The notes under the pieces: model-generated
Database searches by the model: none
What the model was told of the DNA's origin: nothing
What the model saw: only the letters and a program-made list of their open reading frames with translations
Program-made: the position numbers and the translations under genes
Assembly (NCBI RefSeq): GCF_946151075.1
Contig: NZ_CAMGZB010000001.1
Coordinates: 790,001-854,000, forward strand
Direction of reading: 5' to 3'
Length of the DNA stretch: 64,000 nt
From: Neobacillus sp. Marseille-Q6967
GTDB taxonomy: Bacteria; Bacillota; Bacilli; Bacillales; Cytobacillaceae
In this document: piece after piece, positions 1 through 9,565 of the stretch
Position numbering within the stretch: the stretch's first letter is position 1
Layout: the number at the start of each line of letters is the position of its first letter

Positions 1-1538
1 GGTGCTGCAGCACGAGGTTTTTTACCTTCCATAACATCTTTCATTTGACCTTTAATGGTTTCAGAACGAGGTCCAAAGATTGCCTGGATGTTGTTACCTA
101 CCTCAAGCACTCCCGCTGCACCAAGTTTCTTCAACTGGTCTTTATCAACATTTTTAATATCATTAACCGAAACACGAAGACGTGTGATACAAGCATCAAG
201 GTGAGCGATGTTTTCTTTTCCGCCCATAGCATCTAAGATGTTTGAAGCTAAATCACCTGAAGCACCTTTACCTGCAGCACCTTGAGTATCTTCTTCTTCT
301 AATTCACGACCCGGTGTTTTCAAATTAAATTTGCGAATCGCAAAACGGAATCCGAAATAATAAATAACCGAGAATACTAATCCAACCGGGATAACAATCC
401 ACGCATTTGTTTGTGGGTTAATTAATCCGAATAAGATATAGTCAATTAAACCACCAGAGAAAGTCATACCAATTTTAACATCTAAAATATGCATTATCAT
501 AAATGACAGACCCGCAAAAACAGCGTGAATGGCAAATAGGATTGGTGCTACGAAAAGGAATGAAAATTCAATTGGTTCAGTGATACCTGTTAAGAACGAA
601 GTTAATGCAGCAGATGCCATTAACCCACCAACCATAACTTTCTTTTCCGGTCTTGCTTCATGATAAATCGCTAATGCCGCAGCAGGTAAACCAAACATCA
701 TGAATGGGAATTTACCTGTCATAAAAGTACCGGCTGTTAGATCTTGAACATTATCAGAAATCTGTGCCATGAAAATACGCTGGTCACCGCGCACAACTTC
801 TCCGGCTTTTGTTACGTACTCACCAAACTCATACCAGAATGGAGAATAGAAGATATGGTGCAATCCAAAAGGAATTAATGAACGTTCAATTACACCGAAG
901 ATAAATGCTGAAATGGTTAAGTTTGCATGAACCATGTTTTGCGAGAATGCATTCAATCCAGCTTGAATTGGCGGCCAAATAACAAGCATTAATAACCCTA
1001 GGAGTAAAGCCGTTCCTGCCGTAATAATCGGCACGAAACGTTTACCTGCGAAGAACCCCAAATATGACGGCAATTCAATTTCGTAAAACTTATTATATAA
1101 ACCTGCTGCGAGAATACCAACGATAATACCACCGAATACACCGGTTTGCAGGGTTGGAATTCCAAGTACATTGGCATAGCTTAATCCGTTGACATCTTCT
1201 GCTGTAAGACCTAAAACAGTACCCATGGTTACATTCATAATCAGGTAACCAATAATGGCTGCAAGTCCTGCAGTACCTTCCCCGCCAGCTAGTCCGACAG
1301 CTACACCGACCGCGAATAAGAGCGGCAGGTTACCGAAGACAATATCCCCGGCCTTTTGCATGACAGCAGCAACCATATCGACAGTACTATTATCAAGAAA
1401 TGGCGCTAATTCTAAAAGTGCAGGGTTTCTAAGGGCAGCCCCTAAAGCAAGTAGAATACCGGCTGCCGGCAAAAGTGCAACTGGCAGCATAAGTGCTTTA
1501 CCTACTTTTTGCAGAACGCCAAAAGCTTTTTTAAACAT
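1..1538 (-). CDS. ptsG: Glucose-specific PTS permease EIICB(A), 3' end outside window
   Basis: Membrane permease of the phosphotransferase system that imports and phosphorylates glucose. The readable 512 codons begin [20 protein letters not shown], run through a multi-span EIIC domain and then an EIIB domain with the phospho-cysteine motif DACITRLRV; the reading frame leaves the window just after the EIIB domain, so a C-terminal EIIA domain may follow. The ATG at 1538 is preceded by a GGAGG eight bases away. It lies directly downstream of a GlcT-type leader and of glcT, the B. subtilis arrangement, which supports glucose rather than N-acetylglucosamine specificity. Expression is inferred to need GlcT antitermination. 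Confidence 0.93.
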   Translation of the reverse strand, partial: MFKKAFGVLQKVGKALMLPVALLPAAGILLALGAALRNPALLELAPFLDNSTVDMVAAVMQKAGDIVFGNLPLLFAVGVAVGLAGGEGTAGLAAIIGYLIMNVTMGTVLGLTAEDVNGLSYANVLGIPTLQTGVFGGIIVGILAAGLYNKFYEIELPSYLGFFAGKRFVPIITAGTALLLGLLMLVIWPPIQAGLNAFSQNMVHANLTISAFIFGVIERSLIPFGLHHIFYSPFWYEFGEYVTKAGEVVRGDQRIFMAQISDNVQDLTAGTFMTGKFPFMMFGLPAAALAIYHEARPEKKVMVGGLMASAALTSFLTGITEPIEFSFLFVAPILFAIHAVFAGLSFMIMHILDVKIGMTFSGGLIDYILFGLINPQTNAWIVIPVGLVFSVIYYFGFRFAIRKFNLKTPGRELEEEDTQGAAGKGASGDLASNILDAMGGKENIAHLDACITRLRVSVNDIKNVDKDQLKKLGAAGVLEVGNNIQAIFGPRSETIKGQMKDVMEGKKPRAAA

Positions 1539-1598
1539 ATTTTTTACCTCCAAAGTATTTTTCTAGCTCATTAAGCGGTTTCATTAACCTTAAAACGC

Positions 1599-1692
1599 AA
1601 AAAAGGCATGAGTAAAAAGTTCAATTGAATGAAGCTATGGGTATAGATTACCCCTAAACTTCCAATTCAATGAATACTTTTCACTCATGCCT
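1599..1692 (-). terminator. Intrinsic terminator in the ptsG leader
   Basis: A very long imperfect hairpin: AGGCATGAGT at one end pairs with ACTCATGCCT at the other (plus-strand arms 1604-1613 and 1683-1692), the arms continuing inward as near-complementary AT-rich sequence, followed on the minus strand by six Ts. It stands between the promoter-proximal leader and ptsG, and overlaps the RAT, so it acts as the conditional terminator. Confidence 0.9.
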
Positions 1693-1712
1693 GATCGAAT
1701 CAGTAACACGTA
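1682..1712 (-). promoter_or_regulatory. RAT antiterminator site for GlcT
   Basis: On the minus strand the leader reads ACGTGTTACTGATTCGATCA followed by GGCATGAGT, matching the ribonucleic antiterminator (RAT) of the B. subtilis ptsG leader. The end of the RAT shares bases with the upstream arm of the terminator, so GlcT binding would block terminator folding. The glcT gene ends 12 bases upstream. Confidence 0.9.
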
Positions 1713-1723
1713 AAAAATAATCG

Positions 1724-2566
1724 CTATTTGAATTTGGTTTGAATTCGCTGCAGATGCATCGTTAAGTAAACGGCTTCCGCATCAAACACTTTCATTTTTA
1801 AAGTTTGCTGCATCACTTTAATGAGCTTCCACGAAAGATTATAGCATACGGGATATTCCTGTTTCAATAGAGAAGATATTTTTTCTGGCTCTTCTACTTT
1901 CTCTTCTTTCATTACCCTCTCGATCGTAAAGCGAAGATGACGCACCAGCCTCATATAATCGATACTTTCTTTATCGATATCAATTTGAAATTGTTCTTCT
2001 ACCATTTTAACCAGTCTGCTAACTAGCTGCGAGTGTTGATTCACTTCTGATAAATTCTTGTTGGTAATGGCGCTATGAATATGGAGTGCAATAAAACCAA
2101 TTTCACCAACGGGGAGAGAAATCCCTGTTTTTTCGTTAATAAATTGAACTACTTCAGATGCAATTTGATACTCATTACGATAAAGCGTTTTCGTTTCTAC
2201 TAAAAACGGGTTGCTCATTTCCATCCCCTTTGATGCCCGGGAGATTGCAAACATGATGTGGTCTGTTAAGGCAACATGAATATGTTCATGTAATGCAGAA
2301 TGGGTCTTTTGCTTTATTAAATCAATTGCGGAAATGATCACTTCAAGTAATTCATTATCAATGAAGGGTAATAATTTAATATAACTTTCCTGTTCTTTTT
2401 CATTTTTCAACACAAATAATTTTTCAACTGTATCTGTCTCGATAAATTCTCCGTGTTTACGGTTGAACCCAATCCCTTTCCCAATCAGAACGACCTCTTG
2501 ATAGGAGGGATGCTTAGCGATGATTACATTGTTATTGAGAACTTTATCGATTAATAAATTCGCCAT
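1724..2566 (-). CDS. glcT: PtsGHI operon transcriptional antiterminator GlcT
   Basis: BglG/SacY-family RNA-binding antiterminator that controls the adjacent glucose PTS gene. The 280 residues show the N-terminal co-antiterminator RNA-binding domain (MANLLIDKVLNNNVIIAK, about residues 1-60) and two PTS regulation domains; the conserved PRD histidines are visible in ALHEHIHVALTDH, ALHIHSA, RHLRF and LTMHL. In the family, EIIBGlc phosphorylates PRD1 and inactivates the protein when no glucose is being imported. The target RAT lies immediately downstream in front of ptsG. The ATG follows GGGGAAGATGG. Length matches the family. Confidence 0.95.
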   Translation of the reverse strand: MANLLIDKVLNNNVIIAKHPSYQEVVLIGKGIGFNRKHGEFIETDTVEKLFVLKNEKEQESYIKLLPFIDNELLEVIISAIDLIKQKTHSALHEHIHVALTDHIMFAISRASKGMEMSNPFLVETKTLYRNEYQIASEVVQFINEKTGISLPVGEIGFIALHIHSAITNKNLSEVNQHSQLVSRLVKMVEEQFQIDIDKESIDYMRLVRHLRFTIERVMKEEKVEEPEKISSLLKQEYPVCYNLSWKLIKVMQQTLKMKVFDAEAVYLTMHLQRIQTKFK

Positions 2567-2694
2567 CCATCTTCCCCATTTCAGCTAACCTGCCTATCAT
2601 TATAATCTTCATGTTATAAGAGAGAAATGAGCAAGTCAACGACAAAGTTCGACATTACCCATTCCATTATTTGTTATAGGATTTTTTCCGTAAA

Positions 2695-2724
2695 TAAAAA
2701 GGGACTGTGATTTCACAGTCCCCA
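2695..2724 (-). terminator. Terminator of pbuG
   Basis: Perfect inverted repeat GGGACTGTGA/TCACAGTCCC just after the pbuG stop, followed on the minus strand by TTTTTATTT. Confidence 0.9.
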
Positions 2725-2728
2725 TTCT

Positions 2729-4060
2729 TTACTCTCCTAAGAAGATAAAGTATAAAAGGAAAATAACGAAGAAGAAGTACATGATTGGATTAACTTCTTT
2801 TGCACGTCCTTTTACAATCATAGTGATTGGATAGAAGATAAAACCAACTGCAATCCCTGTTGCAATACTGTATGACAACGGCATAGCAATCATGGTTAAG
2901 AAAGCTGGAACCGCAATTTCAAACTTGGACCACTCAATTTTCCCTAAAGATGAAACCATTAATACACCAACAATGATTAGAGCTGGAGCCGTAACCGGTG
3001 CTGTTACGACTGATAATAACGGGAAGAAAAAGAGTGATAAGATAAACAATCCAGCTGTAACAAGTGAAGCAAATCCAGTTCTTGCACCTGATGCAACTCC
3101 TGCAGATGATTCAATATAAGACGTAACCGTTGATGTTCCAAGAACTGCACCTGCAGTAGAAGCAATTGAATCAGAGATTAAAGCTCTACCTGCGTTTGGC
3201 AATTTATTGTCTTTCATCATTCCTGCCTGGTTTGCAACTGCTACAAGAGTTCCTGCGTTGTCAAAGAAATCCACAAACAAAAACGTTAAAATGATGCCAA
3301 GCATTGCGGTTGTATAAAATGAACTATCTGTAAAGGATGAAAAGGCTGCACCAAAGGTCGGAGCTAAGCTTGGCACAGTATCAACCACTTTCTCAGGTGT
3401 TTCAATTAGGTTGAAAATGATACCAACAATAACGGTAATGACCATTCCAAAAAATACGGCTCCCTTGATTCCTCTAGTCATCATAATAACCGTAATAACA
3501 ATTCCAAAAATCGATAGTAAAGTGTTGCCTGCTGTTAAATCGCCTAACCCTACTAATGTTGCATCGTTATTGACGATGATGCCTGCATTTTGCAAACCAA
3601 TAAACGTTATGAATAAACCAATACCTGCGCCAACGGCATGTTTTAATTCAACTGGAATAGCATTAATAATTTTTTCACGAAGACCTGTAAGTGTTAGAAT
3701 TAAGAAAAATACGCCAGAAATGAATACTGCCCCAAGAGCATGCTGCCATGGAATTCCGCTTCCTAATACAACAGTGTATGCGAAGAAGGCATTTAATCCC
3801 ATACCCGGTGCAAGTGCCAGCGGATACTTTCCTAATAAACCCATTACGATGGACCCTAATGCTGATGCTAATGCCGTTGCAACAAACACAGCACCATAAT
3901 CCATCCGCATTGCATCAGGAAGATCAGGTACGCTTGCAAGCGTAAGTGTAAGTGGATTGACCACCAGAATGTAAGCCATTGCTAAGAAGGTTGTTAAACC
4001 ACCAATAAATTCACGGCGGTAGTTTGTACCTAATTCTTCAAACTGAAAGTACTTCTTCAT
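2729..4060 (-). CDS. pbuG: Guanine/hypoxanthine permease (NCS2, AzgA-like family)
   Basis: Cytoplasmic-membrane importer of guanine and hypoxanthine for purine salvage. The 443-residue protein has about a dozen hydrophobic segments and the family signature ALAPGMGLNAFFAYTVV near residue 80 and LGTSTVTSYIESSAGVA near residue 305. It follows guaA as in B. subtilis, and has its own guanine-class riboswitch upstream, which identifies the ligand class better than the protein alone. The ATG follows GGGGGGACAGAAC. Relatives such as PbuO share the fold; the context favours PbuG. Confidence 0.93.
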   Translation of the reverse strand: MKKYFQFEELGTNYRREFIGGLTTFLAMAYILVVNPLTLTLASVPDLPDAMRMDYGAVFVATALASALGSIVMGLLGKYPLALAPGMGLNAFFAYTVVLGSGIPWQHALGAVFISGVFFLILTLTGLREKIINAIPVELKHAVGAGIGLFITFIGLQNAGIIVNNDATLVGLGDLTAGNTLLSIFGIVITVIMMTRGIKGAVFFGMVITVIVGIIFNLIETPEKVVDTVPSLAPTFGAAFSSFTDSSFYTTAMLGIILTFLFVDFFDNAGTLVAVANQAGMMKDNKLPNAGRALISDSIASTAGAVLGTSTVTSYIESSAGVASGARTGFASLVTAGLFILSLFFFPLLSVVTAPVTAPALIIVGVLMVSSLGKIEWSKFEIAVPAFLTMIAMPLSYSIATGIAVGFIFYPITMIVKGRAKEVNPIMYFFFVIFLLYFIFLGE

Positions 4061-4100
4061 GTTCTGTCCCCCTAAATTTTCCTTTTTCTATAGAATAACC

Positions 4101-4128
4101 AAAAAACGCTCCGGTACACCGGAGCGTT
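4101..4128 (-). terminator. Expression-platform terminator of the pbuG riboswitch
   Basis: Stem AACGCTCCGG/CCGGAGCGTT closed by a short loop, followed on the minus strand by six Ts. It lies between the purine aptamer and the pbuG start, as expected for ligand-promoted termination. Confidence 0.88.
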
Positions 4129-4181
4129 GACTAGGACATGTGTAAATCATAGAGGACAATCATCCTCAATATCAAACACTG

Positions 4182-4250
4182 CCTCGTAGTCAAGCCGTTT
4201 ACGGTGGCTCGGTAGAAACTTTTGGGCCATATTCCCAAGATTATACGAAG
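4182..4250 (-). ncRNA. Purine riboswitch aptamer, guanine class (pbuG)
   Basis: The minus strand carries the conserved three-way-junction cores: TATAATCTTGGGAATATGG, GTTTCTACCGAGCCACCG, TAAA and GACTACG. The specificity base in J3/1 is C (GACTAC), the guanine/hypoxanthine form; adenine riboswitches carry U. P1 arms close the element. Ligand binding is inferred to allow the terminator at 4101-4128 to form, lowering permease expression when guanine is plentiful. Confidence 0.95.
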
Positions 4251-4311
4251 AAAAATCGACATTACTTTTAAGACTTTTTCATTCTATCAGCGTTTCTTTT
4301 TTTTGTAAATA

Positions 4312-4359
4312 TAAAAAGCGAACATTTTTAAAATCAAATTTAAAAACGTTCGCTTTTTC
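4312..4359 (-). terminator. Terminator of guaA
   Basis: Long inverted repeat AAAAAGCGAAC...GTTCGCTTTTT with an AT-rich middle; T-rich on both strands, positioned directly after the guaA stop and before the pbuG riboswitch, so pbuG has its own transcript. Confidence 0.85.
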
Positions 4360-4367
4360 GTTATATT

Positions 4368-5909
4368 TTATTCCCACTCAATGGTTGCCGGCGGTTTACT
4401 AGTGATATCATACACAACCCGATTGACATGTGGTACTTCATTTACAATCCTGGTCGAGATTAACTCTAGAACTTCCCATGGTATTCTAGCCCAGTCGGAT
4501 GTCATTCCATCAATAGATGTTACTGCCCGGATTCCAATGGTATAGTCATACGTTCTTGCATCCCCCATAACTCCAACACTGCGGATGTCTGGCAGAACGG
4601 TAAAGTATTGCCAAATCTCACGGTCTAATCCCGCCTTCTTAATTTCCTCACGGAGAATCCAGTCAGATTCGCGGACAATTTCAAGTTTATCTTCAGAAAT
4701 TGCTCCCAGTACACGAATACCTAGACCTGGTCCAGGGAATGGCTGTCTCCAAACAATGTCATCAGGAATTCCAAGCTCAGTTCCTAGCGCTCGCACTTCA
4801 TCTTTAAACAAAGTATTAAGCGGTTCGATTAAAGTGAACTGCATATCTTCTGGCAAACCGCCGACATTGTGATGCGATTTGATGGTTTGAGCAGTGGCTG
4901 TTCCACTTTCGATAATATCGGTATAAAGTGTCCCTTGTGCAAGGAACTCAATCCCCTCAAGCTTCGTTGCTTCATCATCAAATACATAGATAAATTCGTT
5001 ACCAATGATTTTACGTTTTTTCTCTGGATCTGAAACACCTTCTAATTTTGATAAGAAGCGTTCTTTCGCATCCACTTTGATGACATTCATGTTGAATCCA
5101 TCTGCAAAAGTTTTCATAACACTTTCTGCTTCATTTTTCCGAAGAAGGCCGTGGTCGACGAAAATACAAGTTAATTGGTCTCCGATGGCTTTATGAATAA
5201 GAACGGCAACAACGGAGGAGTCAACACCGCCGCTTAGTGCACAAAGGACTTTCTTATCGCCAACCTGCTCCCGAATTTTCGCCATTTCCATTTCGATGAA
5301 GTTTTCCATCGACCAATCGCCCTTGCAATCACAAACATTGAAAACAAAGTTTTTGAGCAGCTCATTTCCATAAACAGAGTGACGTACCTCCGGATGAAAT
5401 TGAACAGCGTAAAGCTTTCGTTCTTCATTGCTCATAGCTGCAATTGGACAGTGTGGGTTTGTACCATCAATTGAAAATCCCTCTGGCGCTTCAACGACCA
5501 AATCTCCATGGCTCATCCAAACCGTCTGCTCTTTTGGCAAATCACTAAATATCTTTGACTCGTGTTGGATGTTCATAACTGCCTTGCCATATTCACGATT
5601 CTTTGCTTTTTCCACTTTACCATTAAAGTGAACAGTCATTAATTGCATACCATAACAAATTCCGAGGATTGGAAGTCCCATTTCAAAAATCTCTTCATCA
5701 CAACGGAACGAGTTCTCGTCATAAACGCTATTAGGACCACCTGAAAAAATAATTCCTTTTGGATTCATTTTACGAATTTCCTCAGCCGTAATCGTGTGAG
5801 GATGCAGCTCACTGTAAACACCAAACTCACGAATCCGGCGTGTAATCAACTGATTATATTGACTTCCAAAATCTAAAACCACAATCATATCATTTGTACC
5901 TGTCATCAT
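4368..5909 (-). CDS. guaA: GMP synthase (glutamine-hydrolysing)
   Basis: Converts XMP to GMP with ATP and glutamine, the last step of guanine nucleotide synthesis. The N-terminal class-I glutamine amidotransferase carries the nucleophile in GICYGMQLM and the histidine-glutamate pair in FHPEV; the ATP pyrophosphatase domain has the P-loop SGGVDSSV near residue 230, followed by the dimerisation domain ending PPATIEWE. Start: an in-frame ATG at 5957 would place coding sequence inside the riboswitch terminator, so the ATG at 5909 after AGAGGTGG is preferred; this gives 513 residues, the B. subtilis length. The next codon is also ATG. Controlled by its own purine riboswitch. Confidence 0.97.
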   Translation of the reverse strand: MMTGTNDMIVVLDFGSQYNQLITRRIREFGVYSELHPHTITAEEIRKMNPKGIIFSGGPNSVYDENSFRCDEEIFEMGLPILGICYGMQLMTVHFNGKVEKAKNREYGKAVMNIQHESKIFSDLPKEQTVWMSHGDLVVEAPEGFSIDGTNPHCPIAAMSNEERKLYAVQFHPEVRHSVYGNELLKNFVFNVCDCKGDWSMENFIEMEMAKIREQVGDKKVLCALSGGVDSSVVAVLIHKAIGDQLTCIFVDHGLLRKNEAESVMKTFADGFNMNVIKVDAKERFLSKLEGVSDPEKKRKIIGNEFIYVFDDEATKLEGIEFLAQGTLYTDIIESGTATAQTIKSHHNVGGLPEDMQFTLIEPLNTLFKDEVRALGTELGIPDDIVWRQPFPGPGLGIRVLGAISEDKLEIVRESDWILREEIKKAGLDREIWQYFTVLPDIRSVGVMGDARTYDYTIGIRAVTSIDGMTSDWARIPWEVLELISTRIVNEVPHVNRVVYDITSKPPATIEWE

Positions 5910-5952
5910 TGCCACCTCTTCCGAAATAATATTTATAGTATTTCCCGTAAAA

Positions 5953-6010
5953 AACAAAAAAACTAGGATTCAGCCTCCACAAATAAACCAGGAAGGCAGA
6001 ATTCTAGTTT
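5953..6010 (-). terminator. Expression-platform terminator of the guaA riboswitch
   Basis: Inverted repeat AACTAGGATTCAGCCT / AGGCAGAATTCTAGTT with one or two mismatches, followed on the minus strand by TTTTTTTG. It separates the aptamer from guaA. Confidence 0.88.
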
Positions 6011-6041
6011 TAACTACTTTTAGCATAACCAAAATTTCCAC

Positions 6042-6110
6042 CTTCATAGTCAGGTCATTTACGGTAACCCGGTAGAGACTCTCGAACCCTATTTTCGAGG
6101 ATATATGAAG
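6042..6110 (-). ncRNA. Purine riboswitch aptamer, guanine class (guaA)
   Basis: Minus-strand core elements TTCATATATCC, GTCTCTACCGGGTTACCG, TAAATGACC and GACTATGAAGG match the purine aptamer; the J3/1 base is C, so guanine or hypoxanthine is the expected ligand. P1 is formed by CTTCATA and TATGAAG. The J1/2 segment (ATATCC) and the L2 loop region differ slightly from the pbuG copy, so the two are not recent duplicates. Confidence 0.93.
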
Positions 6111-6162
6111 AAACACGCTTATTAAAATCAAAGCTTATTGTATCAATAGGTTGTTTTTTTGG

Positions 6163-8349
6163 TCAAGCTATTGTCTTTTTAATTAAATTTTCCCACAATT
6201 CACGGCTATCCTTCCAGCTTCCTTCAGGGAGCTGCTGATGATATAAATACTGCTCGTATTTTGCCGTGAGTCTTGTCATTTCTCTTGTTGAAAAGAAGTT
6301 GTCAATATAACGGGCATAACTTCTTAATGTTTGGTTTTCCTTCCGTTTTAAACCGTATCGGTCTAATTGATGGAGCAAAATGAGGTAGGCCTCAGCCATA
6401 TTCTCATCTTTCCGGAGGAATCGGTACCTTGCTAAATAATAATAGGGCATCCACTTCCCCCGAATTCGGTATAGAAGACCTCCTGCTCCTCCAACCACAA
6501 CTACCGAAAGTAAAATGACTTTCCAATTGTCTTGAAGGAAGGATACCATACGAAGCCAAAGGTCTTTACTATCAAAAGTATCGCTATTATCGCTTGCAAC
6601 TTCAGTTTTATCCTCTTCCTGCTCAGGTTTTTGTACCGGAGGAGCCGTTGTCTCTTCAGAGGAAGGAGCTGCGTCTTCATCTAGAAAATTAATTGATACT
6701 TCATTGGTGAAACCCTTTGTCGGCTCAAAAGGAACCCAGCCTTGATTTGGAAAATAAACTTCTACCCAGGAGTGGGCATTATTATTGGTGATTTCATAAA
6801 TTTGTGAGGATGAATTACCTTCACTGTATTGGATAAACTCTCCACCTGTGTACCCCTTTACCCATCGTGTTGGGATTCCAAGTGTTCTAAGCATGACAGC
6901 CATCGAGGTAGAGAAATTATCACAATAGCCTGTTTTCGTTTCAAATAAAAACTGGTCAACATAATCATCATCTTCCCCTGGTACCGCTACATTCGTTTGA
7001 TCATAGGTATACTCTGAGCCGCCGAAATATCTCTCAATCGCTCTTGCCTTATCAAACCAGTTCGTTTTTCCAGCGGTAATCTGCTCTGCTAATTCTCTTA
7101 CTCTTTCTGGCAGACCATCAGGAACCTGGGTGTATTTTTTTATAAACTCTGTCTGCCCGGAGGCAGCTGTTGTAAGCATTAAATCACCGGCATTATATTT
7201 TGGAACTTTATACTCTACGGTGTACGCATCAGGAGCCACAGGCTGTTCGTTAAAATCCTGGATTGATATTTTTTCCTTGGTTGAATCAATTTCCAGATTA
7301 TAATTTTGCTGGAATTGAACCCTTTGAATACCCGCAGGATAGATTAGATGACTATAATCCATAAACATAAATAATGTAGCTGTCTCATCTCGTGTTTCTA
7401 CATTAGATGGAATGGAGAATACAGGAACCAAATCATCCCCTTCAATTGTGTAAGGTGTTGAGCCAGATGCAATCCACCCTTTTCCGGTGTAAGTATCTTT
7501 TGTTTCGACTTTCCAATAATTCTTTCCACTTGCTTCAGCACGGAAAACAACACTATCATCTCCAATAAACGGCCCGCCTAATTGGGAGTCATTTGTTCCG
7601 TAACCAACTCTTGAAACACCACTGCCGCTTCCCTCATCCCCGCCTTTATTAGCCGCTGCTTTCAGATATGGAACTGGGTCCGGCCAAATCGGATCAAGTT
7701 TAGGGGCAGAAATTCCCGCCACCACGCTGATGATTATCATAATAGCCAAAGGTCTCATCCATTTACGGGTTACGGAAACCTCTTTATCGACATTTTCCCT
7801 TGCTAAAATCCGGTAATAAGTCAGCATCCCCATCACCGCAAAGCCGGCTGTCACTGTACGAATAATGGCCGCCTTTGCACTGTAGGGAGTAAAGGTATCT
7901 AAAACCGTTATATAAATCAGTGTCGTCAAAAAGAACAAAAAGATTTTTTGACGGTTTAACAGCCAGTAGTGAATTAAGTACACCATTAACCAAAGCAGAA
8001 CAAAAAACAATAGTGTACGAAATTCAAAAGATAAATCCACCCAATTCCGGCTCCATAACAAACTGAAGTTTTGCAACACATCACCCATGAATGCAGTGAT
8101 CCAGTTGATTTGAAATAATCCTTCCTCATAATGAAAACGATTGATGGCAAACAGGATAAACCCTGTTTTAAGGATCAATTGCCAAATCCAACGCATCTTT
8201 AAAAAAGAAGCACCAAAGGATACTAATAAAAAAATGACAAACGTTTCGATATTATCAGTGGTGGTTAACTGTTCTACCGGACGCAGCCATTCCCATAGCA
8301 GCAAAAAACCAAATGCATATAATAAGAATGATGAAAAATCCCTCTTCAT
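6163..8349 (-). CDS. yebA: Membrane transglutaminase-like protein (YebA/TgpA-like)
   Basis: Membrane protein with a large outside domain of transglutaminase fold; substrate unknown. The 728 residues begin with about six transmembrane spans (residues 1-210), then an extracytoplasmic region with the transglutaminase core: cysteine in TGYCDNFSTSMAVMLRTLG near residue 470, histidine in NNNAHSWVEVYF, and a following aspartate-type position. A single span near residue 620 precedes a cytoplasmic tail (DUF4129-like). It is the third gene of yeaC-yeaD-yebA, one base after the DUF58 gene stop. In related systems MoxR ATPase, DUF58 and transglutaminase proteins act together, perhaps in envelope remodelling; the role here is inference. 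Confidence 0.88.
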   Translation of the reverse strand: MKRDFSSFLLYAFGFLLLWEWLRPVEQLTTTDNIETFVIFLLVSFGASFLKMRWIWQLILKTGFILFAINRFHYEEGLFQINWITAFMGDVLQNFSLLWSRNWVDLSFEFRTLLFFVLLWLMVYLIHYWLLNRQKIFLFFLTTLIYITVLDTFTPYSAKAAIIRTVTAGFAVMGMLTYYRILARENVDKEVSVTRKWMRPLAIMIIISVVAGISAPKLDPIWPDPVPYLKAAANKGGDEGSGSGVSRVGYGTNDSQLGGPFIGDDSVVFRAEASGKNYWKVETKDTYTGKGWIASGSTPYTIEGDDLVPVFSIPSNVETRDETATLFMFMDYSHLIYPAGIQRVQFQQNYNLEIDSTKEKISIQDFNEQPVAPDAYTVEYKVPKYNAGDLMLTTAASGQTEFIKKYTQVPDGLPERVRELAEQITAGKTNWFDKARAIERYFGGSEYTYDQTNVAVPGEDDDYVDQFLFETKTGYCDNFSTSMAVMLRTLGIPTRWVKGYTGGEFIQYSEGNSSSQIYEITNNNAHSWVEVYFPNQGWVPFEPTKGFTNEVSINFLDEDAAPSSEETTAPPVQKPEQEEDKTEVASDNSDTFDSKDLWLRMVSFLQDNWKVILLSVVVVGGAGGLLYRIRGKWMPYYYLARYRFLRKDENMAEAYLILLHQLDRYGLKRKENQTLRSYARYIDNFFSTREMTRLTAKYEQYLYHQQLPEGSWKDSRELWENLIKKTIA

Positions 8350-8350
8350 C

Positions 8351-9565
8351 TCAAATATTCACCTCCGAAAAGGCAAAGGCAAAATTACCTTCATGAACCA
8401 TTACGACCCGTACTCTTCGCGCATTCGCCAAAGCGATGAGTGAGCGTTCGTTCTCTGTAGCCGCTTCCTCTTCTCCCTTGATGAAGAAAATGGTGATTTG
8501 ACCTTTTCTCTGTCCAAGAAAGCTCGCTTTCTCGATTAACCTTTTGGTTAACTGAGAGGTTACGAGTAAAAAGGAAACGTTCTGATGGACAAACAGCCCT
8601 TCCGTCTCTAGTACTTTTTCTAAAGAAGAACTGCTTTTCGCTTCAATTTTTGCCATATGGTAGAATAACTGCTGGAGCTGCTGTTCTCCTCCACGGATTG
8701 GGAAGGATGCTCGTTCATTACTTATAGTTAAAAGGCCGGTTTGTGCTCCTCTTTTCAATATTGCCCGTAATAAGGAAGCTGTAAAGGTTACTATTGGTTC
8801 AAAGCGTTTATCTGGTACACAATCCATCACAACCACAACATCATGAGACTTCCGCTGTTCAAACTCTTTCGTCATGATTTCATTCCGTTTGGCAGTAGCT
8901 TTCCAGTTAATCCATGAGAATCGATCCCCTGGCTGATAATCGCGGACACCAACCGCCATGGATGTATCCCGCTGCACTCGTTCCCGTGAGGCAGTCATTC
9001 CTTGATCAAATTGGTTTTCAAACTGGCGGTAAAGCAGTTCCGTATATGCAGGGTAAACAATAATTTTATTTTCAAGTGGAACCGTTTTTTCTTTCTCGAT
9101 TAATCCGAGCGGATCGCCCATTCGTAAAGAGATATTGTGGAAAAAGTGCTCTCCCCGCGGCAAGTCCTCGATCATATAGTCATAGGTAAATTCCTTTTTT
9201 AATCCTGGTAAAATAAGTGCTTTTGCTTTCGTTTTCTGATCGAAAAATTTAAGTGAATCATCCAATTCATCGGAGACCAGTAAATAGAATAAGGGAAATT
9301 TGTTATTTCTCTTAATCGATACGGTTACCTTTAGCGGTTCACCGGCATTGTAATCCGTTTTAAGGATGACCCGGGTTACTTCCAATTCATTCATTGAATA
9401 AAAGGATAGGGCGACACAATAGAGGGCAAACGGCAAAAAGCTGTAAAATAAAAACCAGCTGACAAAGCCCCCTTGGAACATTGCATAAGAAAACGTCAGG
9501 ATAATTAAGAATATCAGAACGATAAACTTCCATATCTTTTTGAATGGAGCGCACAATCGTTTCAT
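8351..9565 (-). CDS. yeaD: DUF58 domain protein (YeaD)
   Basis: Membrane-anchored protein of 404 residues; the biochemical role is not established. Two hydrophobic segments lie near residues 12-55. The DUF58 signature VRDYQPGDRFSWINWKATA is near residue 215, followed by a von Willebrand A-like fold beginning DVVVVMDCVPD. DUF58 proteins are usual partners of MoxR ATPases. The start ATG overlaps the stop of the MoxR gene by one base (TAATG) and the stop is followed after one base by the transglutaminase gene, so the three are translationally coupled. Confidence 0.87.
   Translation of the reverse strand: MKRLCAPFKKIWKFIVLIFLIILTFSYAMFQGGFVSWFLFYSFLPFALYCVALSFYSMNELEVTRVILKTDYNAGEPLKVTVSIKRNNKFPLFYLLVSDELDDSLKFFDQKTKAKALILPGLKKEFTYDYMIEDLPRGEHFFHNISLRMGDPLGLIEKEKTVPLENKIIVYPAYTELLYRQFENQFDQGMTASRERVQRDTSMAVGVRDYQPGDRFSWINWKATAKRNEIMTKEFEQRKSHDVVVVMDCVPDKRFEPIVTFTASLLRAILKRGAQTGLLTISNERASFPIRGGEQQLQQLFYHMAKIEAKSSSSLEKVLETEGLFVHQNVSFLLVTSQLTKRLIEKASFLGQRKGQITIFFIKGEEEAATENERSLIALANARRVRVVMVHEGNFAFAFSEVNI

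Noticed and set aside
3411..3899. A 162-codon plus-strand open frame opposite pbuG
   Set aside because: Antisense to a conserved permease, low-complexity composition and no ribosome binding site.
5910..5957. Upstream extension of GuaA
   Set aside because: It would translate part of the riboswitch terminator, and the ATG at 5909 has a good ribosome binding site and the right length.
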